Of a DNA stretch of 64,000 nt, positions 45,906 through 53,723 are shown piece after piece. The notes beneath the pieces are model-generated. The model was not told the origin of the DNA and searched no databases. It saw nothing but the letters and a program-made list of their open reading frames with translations. Position numbers and translations under genes: made by a program. The stretch is from Stutzerimonas xanthomarina DSM 18231 (GTDB lineage Bacteria > Pseudomonadota > Gammaproteobacteria > Pseudomonadales > Pseudomonadaceae): the NCBI RefSeq assembly GCF_900129835.1, contig NZ_FQXA01000006.1, forward strand, positions 1 through 64,000, in the 5' to 3' direction. Numbering within the stretch: the first letter of the stretch is position 1; each line of letters opens with the position of its first letter.

Positions 45906-46187
45906 ATGGCCCGAGCCACTGCCCGCCACATCCTGGTTCCCACTGAAGACAAGTGCAACGAGCTGAAAGCTGCCATCGAAGGCGGCGCCGATTTCGCTCA
46001 GGTTGCCAAGGACAATTCCACCTGTCCATCGAGCCGCCAGGGCGGCGACCTGGGTTCGTTCGGTCCTGGCCAGATGGTCAAGGAATTCGACACCGTGGTG
46101 TTCAGCGCCCCGCTGAACCAGGTGCAAGGTCCGGTGAAGACCCAGTTCGGTTATCACCTGCTGGAAGTGACCAGCCGCCAGGACTGA
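45906..46187 (+). CDS. ppiC: Parvulin-type peptidyl-prolyl isomerase PpiC
   Basis: A 93-residue single-domain rotamase with no signal. ARHILVPTEDKCNELKAAI, ADFAQVAKDNSTCPSSRQGGDLGSFGPGQMVKEFDTVVF and VKTQFGYHLLEVTSRQD match E. coli PpiC (Par10), which is cytoplasmic and the same length. GGAG precedes the ATG. Its role is general protein folding. Followed by a perfect 9-bp hairpin. Confidence 0.9.
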   Translation: MARATARHILVPTEDKCNELKAAIEGGADFAQVAKDNSTCPSSRQGGDLGSFGPGQMVKEFDTVVFSAPLNQVQGPVKTQFGYHLLEVTSRQD

Positions 46188-46195
46188 TCCTGCAG

Positions 46196-46218
46196 CCCCC
46201 GCGCATCTTGCGCGGGGG
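46196..46218. terminator. Bidirectional hairpin between ppiC and the chemoreceptor gene
   Basis: CCCCCGCGC pairs perfectly with GCGCGGGGG around ATCTT. It lies just after ppiC and about 75 bp beyond the end of the convergent gene. There is no T tract on either strand. Confidence 0.5.
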
Positions 46219-46294
46219 CGCCCAGGCCGCTCAGCCATCGATGCGCCGAGCGACCTCTTCCAACCCGTACCTCCCCGCTACCCCTTGAATCCAA

Positions 46295-47890
46295 TCACGC
46301 CTCCAGGCGGAAACGCCCAGTCAGAGCTTTGAGCCCGTTCATGCTCTGCATGATGGTGTTGCCTGAGGCCGCGGTATCGTGGGTAGCGCTGGCCGCCTGA
46401 TCGGCTACCTGAGCGATACGGGTCAGCGACTGGTTCATGTCCTCGGCTACCTGCGACTGCTCCTCGGCTGCCGTCGCGATCTGATTAGTCATGCCGCGAA
46501 TGGTATCCACAGCACCAACGATTTGGCCCAAGGCATGCTGCGCCGCTTCGATCTGCGTCAGCGTTGTGATGCTGCTCTGCCGTGAGGCATCCATGCCTTC
46601 ACCGGCACGCGTGGCCTGGCTCTGCAGTCGCTCGACCAGGACACTGACTTCCTTGGCTGAATCCTGCGTGCGACTGGCCAGGCTGCGTACCTCGTCTGCA
46701 ACCACGGCGAAGCCACGCCCTTGTTCGCCCGCTCGCGCAGCTTCGATGGCTGCGTTGAGCGCTAACAGGTTGGTCTGCTCGGCGATGCCGCTGATCACGT
46801 TGAGCACCTTGCCGATCTCATGGCTGTCCTGCACCAACTGCTGCATCACACTGGCCAATCCATCGACATGGCCGGTCAAGGCGCGGATGGCCGTGACCGA
46901 TTCGTTCATCACCGCATTACCGGCGCTGGTTTCCTGCTCGGCAAGATCCGCCGCGCTGGCCGCTTCGACGGTGCTCCGCGCCACTTCCTGCGAGGTGGCG
47001 AGCATCTCGTTCATGGCGGTGGCGACCTGATCAATCTCGGCCTGCTGCGCCTCGACGTTGCGCGCGCTGTCGCCCGCCAAACTCGCCATGCGCACGCACT
47101 GACCATCGGCTTCGTCGGCAGCCTGACGCACGCCACGAATCATTTCGCCAACCTGCCCCAGCAATCGGTTGTAAGCGAGGGTGATCATGCCCATTTCGTC
47201 ATCGGCGTGGCGCACCTGCAGCGGTGCGGAAAAATCCCCCTGGCTGACCTTTTCCAGGCGACCGCGCAACTCGTCGACCTGCAGCATCAGCCAGTTCATG
47301 CCGGCGATCCGTCCGAGGATCACCAGTAGCAGGATGCACAAGGTCGAACCCATCGCGACCCAAAGTTGCTGTGAAGCACTGCGATTGGCCTCTGCGGAAA
47401 TCAGTGACACCACCTCGTTGGACGCTGCGAGAATTTCGTTGGCATCTGCGGCCACCGCTTTCAGATCAGCGTTCTGGCCGGCCGCCAGCGCCTGCACGGC
47501 GGGACGATAGCGCTGCCATATCTGGTCAACGCGCTGCAGATGCGGCTTGACACTGGCCAGCTCTACCGGGGCGATGCCCTGGCTGCCGTCGCCGTTGAGC
47601 AGCAGACGATGCGACTGTTCGAAGCGCTGGATGGTTTTATCCACTTCAGCCGGACCAACGATACCCTGGGACGCCAACAGCGCCTCTTTCATCATCTTCT
47701 GGCTGAGCATGCGCTGGGCGCCAGCCATGTCGATCTGGCTGGCGTCCTTGGCGGACATGAACAGCACGCCGGCCGTGAGCGCCGCGCAGAGAAAGATCAG
47801 GCTGTAGGAAAAGAAGAATTGCTGATTGATTGTGCGCAGGCCCAGCGCGCGCAATACCGACTGGATGAGGTTAGCCAAGGTGCTGGTCAT
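46295..47890 (-). CDS. Methyl-accepting chemoreceptor with PilJ-type sensor (McpN-like)
   Basis: A 531-residue receptor. TM1 about 26-48, a periplasmic domain with [24 protein letters not shown] (the PilJ/type IV pili transducer N-box), TM2 about 182-202, HAMP, and a signalling domain with tip [24 protein letters not shown]. aeruginosa McpN has the same design and binds nitrate through this segment, so nitrate or a similar anion is a reasonable guess. ATG at 47890 has GGA eight bases upstream; a TTG four codons earlier is less likely. A second PilJ-type gene at 9.7-10 kb is broken. Confidence 0.82.
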   Translation of the reverse strand: MTSTLANLIQSVLRALGLRTINQQFFFSYSLIFLCAALTAGVLFMSAKDASQIDMAGAQRMLSQKMMKEALLASQGIVGPAEVDKTIQRFEQSHRLLLNGDGSQGIAPVELASVKPHLQRVDQIWQRYRPAVQALAAGQNADLKAVAADANEILAASNEVVSLISAEANRSASQQLWVAMGSTLCILLLVILGRIAGMNWLMLQVDELRGRLEKVSQGDFSAPLQVRHADDEMGMITLAYNRLLGQVGEMIRGVRQAADEADGQCVRMASLAGDSARNVEAQQAEIDQVATAMNEMLATSQEVARSTVEAASAADLAEQETSAGNAVMNESVTAIRALTGHVDGLASVMQQLVQDSHEIGKVLNVISGIAEQTNLLALNAAIEAARAGEQGRGFAVVADEVRSLASRTQDSAKEVSVLVERLQSQATRAGEGMDASRQSSITTLTQIEAAQHALGQIVGAVDTIRGMTNQIATAAEEQSQVAEDMNQSLTRIAQVADQAASATHDTAASGNTIMQSMNGLKALTGRFRLEA

Positions 47891-48064
47891 GGGTGTATCC
47901 AACTACAGAGAAGGTAAAGCGCTGCCATTACTCGACGGCGTCGCAGTTACCCACTTCTCGGCTGTAACAGGAGCAACTTGATAGCCGTCGATCATCTATC
48001 TGAAAGTACCGTCATACAGGCGTTTGAAAGATTTTCGCCCACTCACGGGACGCTCATCCACGCT

Positions 48065-48078
48065 CTGATCCAGATCAA
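48065..48078. promoter_or_regulatory. Candidate Anr/Dnr (FNR-family) box
   Basis: CTGAT-CCAG-ATCAA matches TTGATnnnnATCAA at 9 of 10 positions. It lies between the divergent chemoreceptor (start 47890) and STAS gene (start 48179), 101 bp before the latter. The 288-bp gap has no other gene. Anr and Dnr switch on low-oxygen and denitrification genes. Confidence 0.55.
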
Positions 48079-48178
48079 TTAAATTGACACTTTGGGCAAC
48101 CGAACGCCGCATAAGGACTATGGTCAGGTAATGGCAGGGCTACTTGTCTGGCACCCATTTTTTCATTGAGGACTCGTC

Positions 48179-48550
48179 ATGTTTCATGTAACCCGCATTG
48201 GTGATAATCGCATCGACGTGGATTTCTCCGGAAAACTCGACAGCAGCGAGATGCGCTTCGCACTCGACGAACTGATGCGAAAGTCAGAGGGCATCAGCCA
48301 CGGCCAAATGCTCTATCGCATCGGCGATTTCGATATACCGACGCTGGGCGCGATGGGTGTCGAACTGGCGCGGATTCCCCAGCTGTTCCGCTTCATTCGC
48401 CGCTTCGATCGCTGCGCGGTGGTGTCCAACAAGGACTGGCTGCGCAGGGCCAGCGAGATCGAGGGGGCGCTGTTCCCTGGCCTGGCTATCAAGGCCTTCG
48501 ACGAGCACCAGAACACCGAGGCGCATAACTGGCTGGAGAGCCAGAACTGA
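48179..48550 (+). CDS. STAS/SpoIIAA-like domain protein
   Basis: A 123-residue protein of the SpoIIAA-like family (STAS fold). RIDVDFSGKLDSSEMRFALDELMRKSEG and LARIPQLFRFIRRFDRCAVVSNKDWLRRASEIEGALFPGLAIKAF fit these proteins, which are often linked with lipid or anti-anti-sigma-like roles in pseudomonads. No anti-sigma kinase is nearby. The phosphorylatable serine is not obvious. It is divergent from the McpN-like gene and has a possible Anr box upstream. Confidence 0.75.
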   Translation: MFHVTRIGDNRIDVDFSGKLDSSEMRFALDELMRKSEGISHGQMLYRIGDFDIPTLGAMGVELARIPQLFRFIRRFDRCAVVSNKDWLRRASEIEGALFPGLAIKAFDEHQNTEAHNWLESQN

Positions 48551-48570
48551 CCACGCTTTCTCGACAGCCG

Positions 48571-49467
48571 CTAGCGGGGCGTACCGAACACCTGGGTCCA
48601 GTAGCTGCCGGCGGCGCTGGATTTGTCGATGGCGTAGGCCGCGCCCATCTCGGTGAAATCCAGATTCATGATGTTGCTGCAATGCCCGGGACTGGCCAAC
48701 CAACCCGCCATGACCTGATCTGCCGACCCCTGCCCGGCCGCGATGTTCTCGCCGATACGCTGCCAGCTGTACTCGGCACGGTTGGCGCGATCACTGACCA
48801 GGCTGCCGTCCGGCGCCCGATGGCTGAAGAAGTCTTGTTTGGCCATATCGCGGCTGTGCGCCAGAGCAGCATCGGCCAGGTCGCCGTTCCAGCTCAATGC
48901 CGGTGCCGCCTCGAACGAACGATTACCGCATTTGCGCGGCTGCGCCCTCGCTTCATTGACCCGCTGCAAAATGTTATTACCTACCTGTTGCCAGTCGCCA
49001 AGGTCGGGGGAAAGCAGCGGCTTGGCCAGCAGTACCTGCCAAGTGTTGCCCTTACGCGACACACCGATTTCGGCGAAGTCCTGGCTGCGCAGAGGGGCGC
49101 AGTAGCGCTGCTTGAGGGCCTGCATGGCGCTTTTTGCATCCGCCGGCCCGGAGACAGAGATGGCTTGCAAGTTGGAAGGTCGGTAACCCGCTTCCTGTAA
49201 CGCCTGCTGCAGTTGCGCCCCACTGGTGGCCGGTGCCACAGCCAGCGCAGCATTGGGCGCTAGTGGCCCGACCGCCTGGGCTTCATCACCGCCGCAGGCT
49301 TCCCCAGCCTCGCGAAATTCATTGATCAGACCAATCAAGGGATCGGATTCCTGAGCATGCGCCTGGCACGCCAGACTCGTAGCCAGAACCAGCAGGGCAC
49401 CAACTGCTACACGTGTTGGCGCACCGCCTGCTGAGGATGTGGCTGGAGTCGGGATAAACGGGGTCAT
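48571..49467 (-). CDS. CAP/SCP-domain secreted protein (paralogue 2)
   Basis: A 298-residue exported protein with a signal peptide (about 1-39, ending AHA). The N-terminal domain has NLQAISVSGPADAKSAMQALKQRYCAPL and GVSRKGNTWQVLLAKPLL, the same arrangement as paralogue 1 at 12812-13660. The C-terminal CAP domain has AALAHSRDMAKQDFFSHRAPDG, RIGENIAAGQG and SPGHCSNIMNLDFTEMGAAYA. AGGTGA precedes the ATG. It is convergent with the STAS gene and its role is unknown. Confidence 0.85.
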   Translation of the reverse strand: MTPFIPTPATSSAGGAPTRVAVGALLVLATSLACQAHAQESDPLIGLINEFREAGEACGGDEAQAVGPLAPNAALAVAPATSGAQLQQALQEAGYRPSNLQAISVSGPADAKSAMQALKQRYCAPLRSQDFAEIGVSRKGNTWQVLLAKPLLSPDLGDWQQVGNNILQRVNEARAQPRKCGNRSFEAAPALSWNGDLADAALAHSRDMAKQDFFSHRAPDGSLVSDRANRAEYSWQRIGENIAAGQGSADQVMAGWLASPGHCSNIMNLDFTEMGAAYAIDKSSAAGSYWTQVFGTPR

Positions 49468-49631
49468 GGCGTCACCTGTCTGTCTGCGATTAAACATGCT
49501 GACCACGATGCTTAGAGGGCGATCCGCTGCGGCGCTCAAACCGGTAGATCATCGACGACCACAAAGATTGGCGGCAAAGATGCGATGATGCCCAGCGCAG
49601 CCGAACCCAACCCGCACGACTGACCACACTC

Positions 49632-50366
49632 ATGACTCTTTCTGATTTCCTGCTATTTGCCCTGCCGGCAATCTTCCTCACCGGCCTATCCAAAGGCGGA
49701 TTTGGTGGCGCCCTGGGCGGCATCGCCGTCCCGCTGCTGGCCCTGGCAATCTCGCCGAAACAGGCCGCCGCAGTGATGCTGCCTATTCTCTGTTTGGCTG
49801 ATGTCGTGGGCCTCAAGGCGTATGCCGGTCACTGGGACAAAGCGAATCTGAAAGTGATGATGCCGGGTGCGTTGATCGGCATCGCGCTGGGCTCGCTGAC
49901 CTTCGGCATGCTCGACGAGCGCATGATCGGCCTGATGATGGGCGCCATCGCTGTCGGCTTCGTGCTGTTGGGCCTGGTGACCAACAACGACAAGCCGCGA
50001 CCGCTGCAGCGCGGGCGCGGTACGTTGCTCTCCTCAATTGCCGGCTTCACCAGCTTCGTCGCCCACGCCGGCGGGCCGCCAATCATGATGCATCTACTGC
50101 CGCAGCAGCTGGACAAGCTGCGCTACGTGGCGACCATCAATCTGTTCTTCCTGATGACCAACGCGATCAAGCTGATCCCTTATGCAGCGCTCGGCCAGTT
50201 CAGCTACGAAAACCTGCTGCTCAGCCTGACGCTGGCGCCGGTGGTGCCGTTCGGCGTCTGGGCCGGGCTCTGGTTGCACAAGCGCATCGACCACAAACTA
50301 TTTTACCGAATCGCCCGCGTGGGCATGCTTCTGGCCGGGCTGCAGCTGATCTGGAAAAGCCTCTGA
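49632..50366 (+). CDS. TauE/SafE family (sulfite/organosulfonate export type) membrane protein
   Basis: A 244-residue membrane protein of the TauE/SafE family. It has a run of hydrophobic helices, starting FLLFALPAIFLTGLSKGGFGGALGGIAVPLLALA, the family's first repeat, and later IAGFTSFVAHAGGPPIMMHLLPQQL, the second conserved segment. Members transport sulfur-containing anions or are of unknown specificity. No sulfur-related gene is adjacent. Confidence 0.85.
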   Translation: MTLSDFLLFALPAIFLTGLSKGGFGGALGGIAVPLLALAISPKQAAAVMLPILCLADVVGLKAYAGHWDKANLKVMMPGALIGIALGSLTFGMLDERMIGLMMGAIAVGFVLLGLVTNNDKPRPLQRGRGTLLSSIAGFTSFVAHAGGPPIMMHLLPQQLDKLRYVATINLFFLMTNAIKLIPYAALGQFSYENLLLSLTLAPVVPFGVWAGLWLHKRIDHKLFYRIARVGMLLAGLQLIWKSL

Positions 50367-50383
50367 GATCTGCAGCGGCTACG

Positions 50384-50401
50384 ACCGGCCGCCCGGTTTT
50401 T
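50384..50401 (+). terminator. Probable Rho-independent terminator after tauE-like gene
   Basis: ACCGG-CCGC-CCGGT is a short stem-loop followed by TTTTCTG. It lies 18 bp past the stop of the TauE-family gene. Confidence 0.5.
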
Positions 50402-50463
50402 CTGAACGTTTCGCGCGCCTGCCCAGTCGGATTCAGTGAACCCAATGCAAAGGAGTCATCCTC

Positions 50464-50550
50464 ATGCTGAAGTTTCTGGGCAGCACAATAGGCATCATCT
50501 TTCTGATCGGTCTGTTGGTCGTGATCGGTTTATTCGCGTTGATTTTCTAA
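50464..50550 (+). CDS. 28-residue single-span membrane peptide
   Basis: A very short frame with AAGGAG upstream. The product starts MLKFLGSTIGIIFLIGLL and continues with VVIGLFALIF; apart from one lysine it is almost wholly hydrophobic, giving one transmembrane helix. The strong ribosome site and the following perfect terminator argue for expression. Similar tiny membrane proteins occur in pseudomonads, but I cannot name a family. It may be a membrane-damaging or regulatory peptide, which is speculation. Confidence 0.7.
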   Translation: MLKFLGSTIGIIFLIGLLVVIGLFALIF

Positions 50551-50620
50551 CGTCAACCAAGACGATCACTTTGCAACCACGGCCCCTCGGTACGCACAGC
50601 CGCACGTTGCACGTTTATCG

Positions 50621-50654
50621 ACAGGCCGCCGCCAACCCGGCGGCCTGTTTGTTT
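50621..50654 (+). terminator. Strong Rho-independent terminator
   Basis: ACAGGCCGCCG pairs perfectly with CGGCGGCCTGT (11 bp) around CCAACC, followed by TTTGTTT. It ends the transcript of the 28-residue peptide gene and lies 20 bp before the MscS start. Confidence 0.85.
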
Positions 50655-50674
50655 CCGGCCACGGCATATCAACC

Positions 50675-51970
50675 ATGACCCTGTCTCCTCGCCTCGTGAT
50701 GGCGCTTCTCAACCTGTCAAGAACGCTTGCCCTGCTAGCACTGCTCTGCGCGGCCATGCTGCCGACGACCCACGCCTGGGCTCAGGAAGGCGTCGCGACC
50801 GTGCGCCTGGACGGCCGAACCTTGTTCCGCATCGGCCCCAGCGAAGCGCTCGAACCGCGGCCGCGGGCGCGGCAGATAGAACGGCAACTGGCAGCCGTGC
50901 TCGAAACGCCCCAGGGCATCACCCCGGCGCGTATCGAGCCGACTGAATCCGAGGAGGACGATGGACTGCAGATCAGCGTGGCCGGCCGCCCATTGATAGT
51001 GGTCACACCGGCCGATGCCGAAGCCAACGGCCAGCCGCTAGACCGACTCGCGCGCAACTGGGCAGCAATAATTGACCGAGCTCTGGCGACGGCTGCCAAA
51101 CGCCGCGATTCGGACCGTGGACGGTTTTTGACTTCAGTGCAGTCGAGCGTCGAAACCGCCTTCGCCAGGCTGCTCGAATCGGCGATCAGCATCATTCCCA
51201 GAGTACTGGCGGCCCTGTTGGTCCTGCTGCTGTTCTGGGGGCTGGCCACTGCCGTACGTGCGCTGATGAAGAAGGTCGTGCGCCGCTTGGCGAATGATCT
51301 GACCGTTGAGAACTTGGTCCGGCAGGTGAGCTATTACGCGGTCTGGGTGCTCGGCATCATCGTCGCCGCGAGTGCCTTCGGCCTGGAACCGAGCACTCTG
51401 GCCACTGGGCTTGGACTGACCAGCCTTGCGCTGGGTTTCGCCCTCAAAGACATTCTCTCCAACTTCGTCAGCGGTCTGCTGATCCTGACGCTGCGGCCGT
51501 TCCAGCTGGGCGATCAGATCATCATCGGCGAAACCGAAGGCAGCGTGGAGCGCATCGAGCTGCGCGCCACCCAGATCCGCACCTACGACGGCCGCCGTGT
51601 ACTGGTCCCCAACGCCGAAACCTTTACCTCGCGCGTCACCAACAACACGGCGGCGCCGATCCGCCGCGGCAAGGTGGTCTGCATGCTGGGATATGGCGTC
51701 GACATCGATGCAATCAGCGCAGTGATGCGTGAGGCCGCCCAACAGACCACCGGTGTGCTGGCGACTCCGGAAGCCTCGGCACACCTCATCGACCTGGGCG
51801 AGAGCCAACTGGTGTTCGACGTGCAGTTCTGGTGCGATTCGCGCCGCTCGGATTTCGTCGCCACCGCATCAGAGGTGCGAAAGAGCCTGATAGCGGCGCT
51901 GCGCGCGGCCAGAGTCACGCTGCCTGACGAAGCGCGCCAGAACGTAGTGCTGCACACCCCAAAAGCCTGA
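50675..51970 (+). CDS. Mechanosensitive channel of the MscS family
   Basis: A 431-residue protein. A signal-like N-terminus (TLALLALLCAAMLPTTHAWAQ) is followed by an extra periplasmic domain of about 120 residues. Then come helices including SIIPRVLAALLVLLLFWGLATAV and YAVWVLGIIVAASAFGL and the MscS pore helix TGLGLTSLALGFALKDILSNFVSGLLIL, with the beta domain after it (DQIIIGETEGSVERIELRATQIRTYDGRRVLVPN). It releases solutes on sudden osmotic fall. Its start has no clear ribosome site, and an ATG eight codons later is possible. Confidence 0.85.
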   Translation: MTLSPRLVMALLNLSRTLALLALLCAAMLPTTHAWAQEGVATVRLDGRTLFRIGPSEALEPRPRARQIERQLAAVLETPQGITPARIEPTESEEDDGLQISVAGRPLIVVTPADAEANGQPLDRLARNWAAIIDRALATAAKRRDSDRGRFLTSVQSSVETAFARLLESAISIIPRVLAALLVLLLFWGLATAVRALMKKVVRRLANDLTVENLVRQVSYYAVWVLGIIVAASAFGLEPSTLATGLGLTSLALGFALKDILSNFVSGLLILTLRPFQLGDQIIIGETEGSVERIELRATQIRTYDGRRVLVPNAETFTSRVTNNTAAPIRRGKVVCMLGYGVDIDAISAVMREAAQQTTGVLATPEASAHLIDLGESQLVFDVQFWCDSRRSDFVATASEVRKSLIAALRAARVTLPDEARQNVVLHTPKA

Positions 51971-52538
51971 GCCGCGCGTACTGGCTGGGAGCTGATTGAA
52001 CGCGGCCATCCGGTGGGCTTACGGAACGGGGGCATGATCGCCGGTAGGGGTTTCAGGTGGGCTAAAGCCCACCCTACGGAACGACGGGACAGGGGTTGAG
52101 GACCGGTAGGGTGGGCTTCAGCCCACCAAAAGGCACGGCAGATTCAGTCAACCCTCGCGCTCCGGCTGGACCACCATCATGCGTGTACGACCGGAAGGCA
52201 ACGCGGCGGGCGGCTCGTTGCGACCTGTTTCTTCACGACGGTCCGAGCCAAGACGACGGATAACACCGGAACCGCGCCGGGCACACGGCCGGTAGGGTGG
52301 GCTTCAGCCCACCGAAAGGCGCGGCAGATTCACTCAACCCTCGCGCCCCGGCTGGACCACCATCATGCGTGTAGCACCGGAAGGCAACGCGGCGGCGGCT
52401 CGTTGCGACATGTTTCTTCCCGGCGGCCCGAGCCAAGACGACGGATGACACCGGAACCGCGCCGGGCACACAGCGGTCGAGTGTAGGTCAGCGCGCTATC
52501 CCGCGGCGAAGACGTGCGAGACGAAAAGGTCCAACTGA
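51971..52538. other. 568-bp gene-free region rich in repeats
   Basis: No gene is seen. It holds one single palindrome (GGTGGGCTAAAGCCCACC, 52056-52073) and a tandem pair of 186-bp units. It must contain the promoter of the RND operon. Confidence 0.6.
52105..52471. repeat. Two tandem copies of a 186-bp repeat
   Basis: Copies begin at 52105 and 52291 with GGTAGGGTGGGCTTCAGCCC and share CGGCAGATTCA, CTCAACCCTCGCG, ACCACCATCATGCGTGTA, GGAAGGCAACGCGGCGG, GAGCCAAGACGACGGAT and ACCGGAACCGCGCCGGGCAC, with scattered substitutions and small indels. The second copy ends about 68 bp before the MFP gene. Each opens with the same palindrome as the 144-bp repeat at 43.6-44.0 kb. Confidence 0.9.
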
Positions 52539-53723
52539 ATGAGGCAGTTACTGCAAAACGCTGCGTTAGCCTGTGCCACGGCGCTGTTGCTAGTGGCGTG
52601 CTCCGACGACGAACAAACCGCACCACCCGCCCCCCCACCGCCCGAGGTGGAGGTCATGACGGTCGACCCCCGACCGATCCCCAACATCATCGAGCTCCCT
52701 GGGCGGGTCCAGGCCGTGCGCATTGCCGAAATCCGCGCGCGGGTCAACGGCATCATTCAGGAACGGCTTTACGAAGAAGGCACCGACGTCGAGGTCGGCA
52801 CGCCGCTGTTCCAGATTGACCCGCGAGAAATGCGCGCCAACCTCAAGGCTGCCAAAGCCGCGCTGGAACGCGCCGAAGCCACCGCGTTGAATGCCGCGCA
52901 GGACGTCAAACGCTACAAGGGCTTGGTTGCCAAACAGGCGATCAGCCAGCAGGAGTACGACACCGCCCTGGCCACCTTGCGCACCGCCAAAGCCGACGTA
53001 TCGCAAGCCGAGGCCAATGTGCAATCGGCTGAGCTCGAACTGGAATACACCACCGTCGAGTCCCCTATCGAAGGTCGAGCGGGCCGCGCCCAGGTCACCG
53101 AAGGCGCGCTGGTCAGCGCCAGCGAAGGCACGTTGCTGACCACCGTGGAGCAATTCGATCCGGTCTATGTGAACTTCGCCCAGTCCAGTTCCGACCTTTT
53201 GCAGATCCGGGCGCAGCTCGCCTCCGGCGCACTGAAGTTGCCGGAGGACGGTCGAGTCGAGGTCAAGCTGATCCTGGAGAACGGCGCCGAATATCCGCAT
53301 CTCGGCTACGTCAATTTCTACGCCATGAGCATCGACGAGAGCACCGGCACCGTGGCCGTGCGTGCCGAATTTCCGAATCCGGACCGCCTGCTGTTGCCCG
53401 GTCAGTTTGTCCGCGCGCGCGTCAATGCCGGCATCCGCCCGAACGGCGTGCTGATTCCGCAGCGCGCCGTGATGGTGAACGACCAGGCCGCGCGGGTATT
53501 GCTGGTGGGCGAGGACGACAAGGTCGCCTCGCGCGAGGTTGAACTGGGCGAGCTGCAGGGCAGTAATTGGATCATTCGTAGTGGCCTGGACGCTGGCGAT
53601 GTGGTGATCGTCGAAGGTGGCGGCAGTGTCCGTAGCGGTGCGCCCGTACGCACCATACCCTTCGAGCGCGAAGAGCCGCCGGAGCCCTCGGAACCGCCAA
53701 CGTCTTCCGAGCCCGCCCCATGA
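52539..53723 (+). CDS. RND efflux pump periplasmic adaptor (MFP) lipoprotein
   Basis: A 394-residue MexA/AcrA-type adaptor. Lipobox LLVACS (Cys21) follows the signal. The barrel-sandwich parts are GRVQAVRIAEIRARVNGIIQERLYEEGTDVEVGTPLFQIDP and VESPIEGRAGRAQVTEGALVS, with a coiled hairpin between (AAKAALERAEATAL... TLRTAKADVSQAEANV). A C-terminal low-complexity tail PPEPSEPPTSSEPAP is unusual. It overlaps the RND gene start by ATGA. Connects the inner-membrane pump to the outer-membrane channel. Confidence 0.93.
   Translation: MRQLLQNAALACATALLLVACSDDEQTAPPAPPPPEVEVMTVDPRPIPNIIELPGRVQAVRIAEIRARVNGIIQERLYEEGTDVEVGTPLFQIDPREMRANLKAAKAALERAEATALNAAQDVKRYKGLVAKQAISQQEYDTALATLRTAKADVSQAEANVQSAELELEYTTVESPIEGRAGRAQVTEGALVSASEGTLLTTVEQFDPVYVNFAQSSSDLLQIRAQLASGALKLPEDGRVEVKLILENGAEYPHLGYVNFYAMSIDESTGTVAVRAEFPNPDRLLLPGQFVRARVNAGIRPNGVLIPQRAVMVNDQAARVLLVGEDDKVASREVELGELQGSNWIIRSGLDAGDVVIVEGGGSVRSGAPVRTIPFEREEPPEPSEPPTSSEPAP

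Noticed and set aside
48148-48163. TGGCAC-N5-TT possible sigma-54 promoter upstream of the STAS gene
   Set aside because: The -12 element lacks the required GC.
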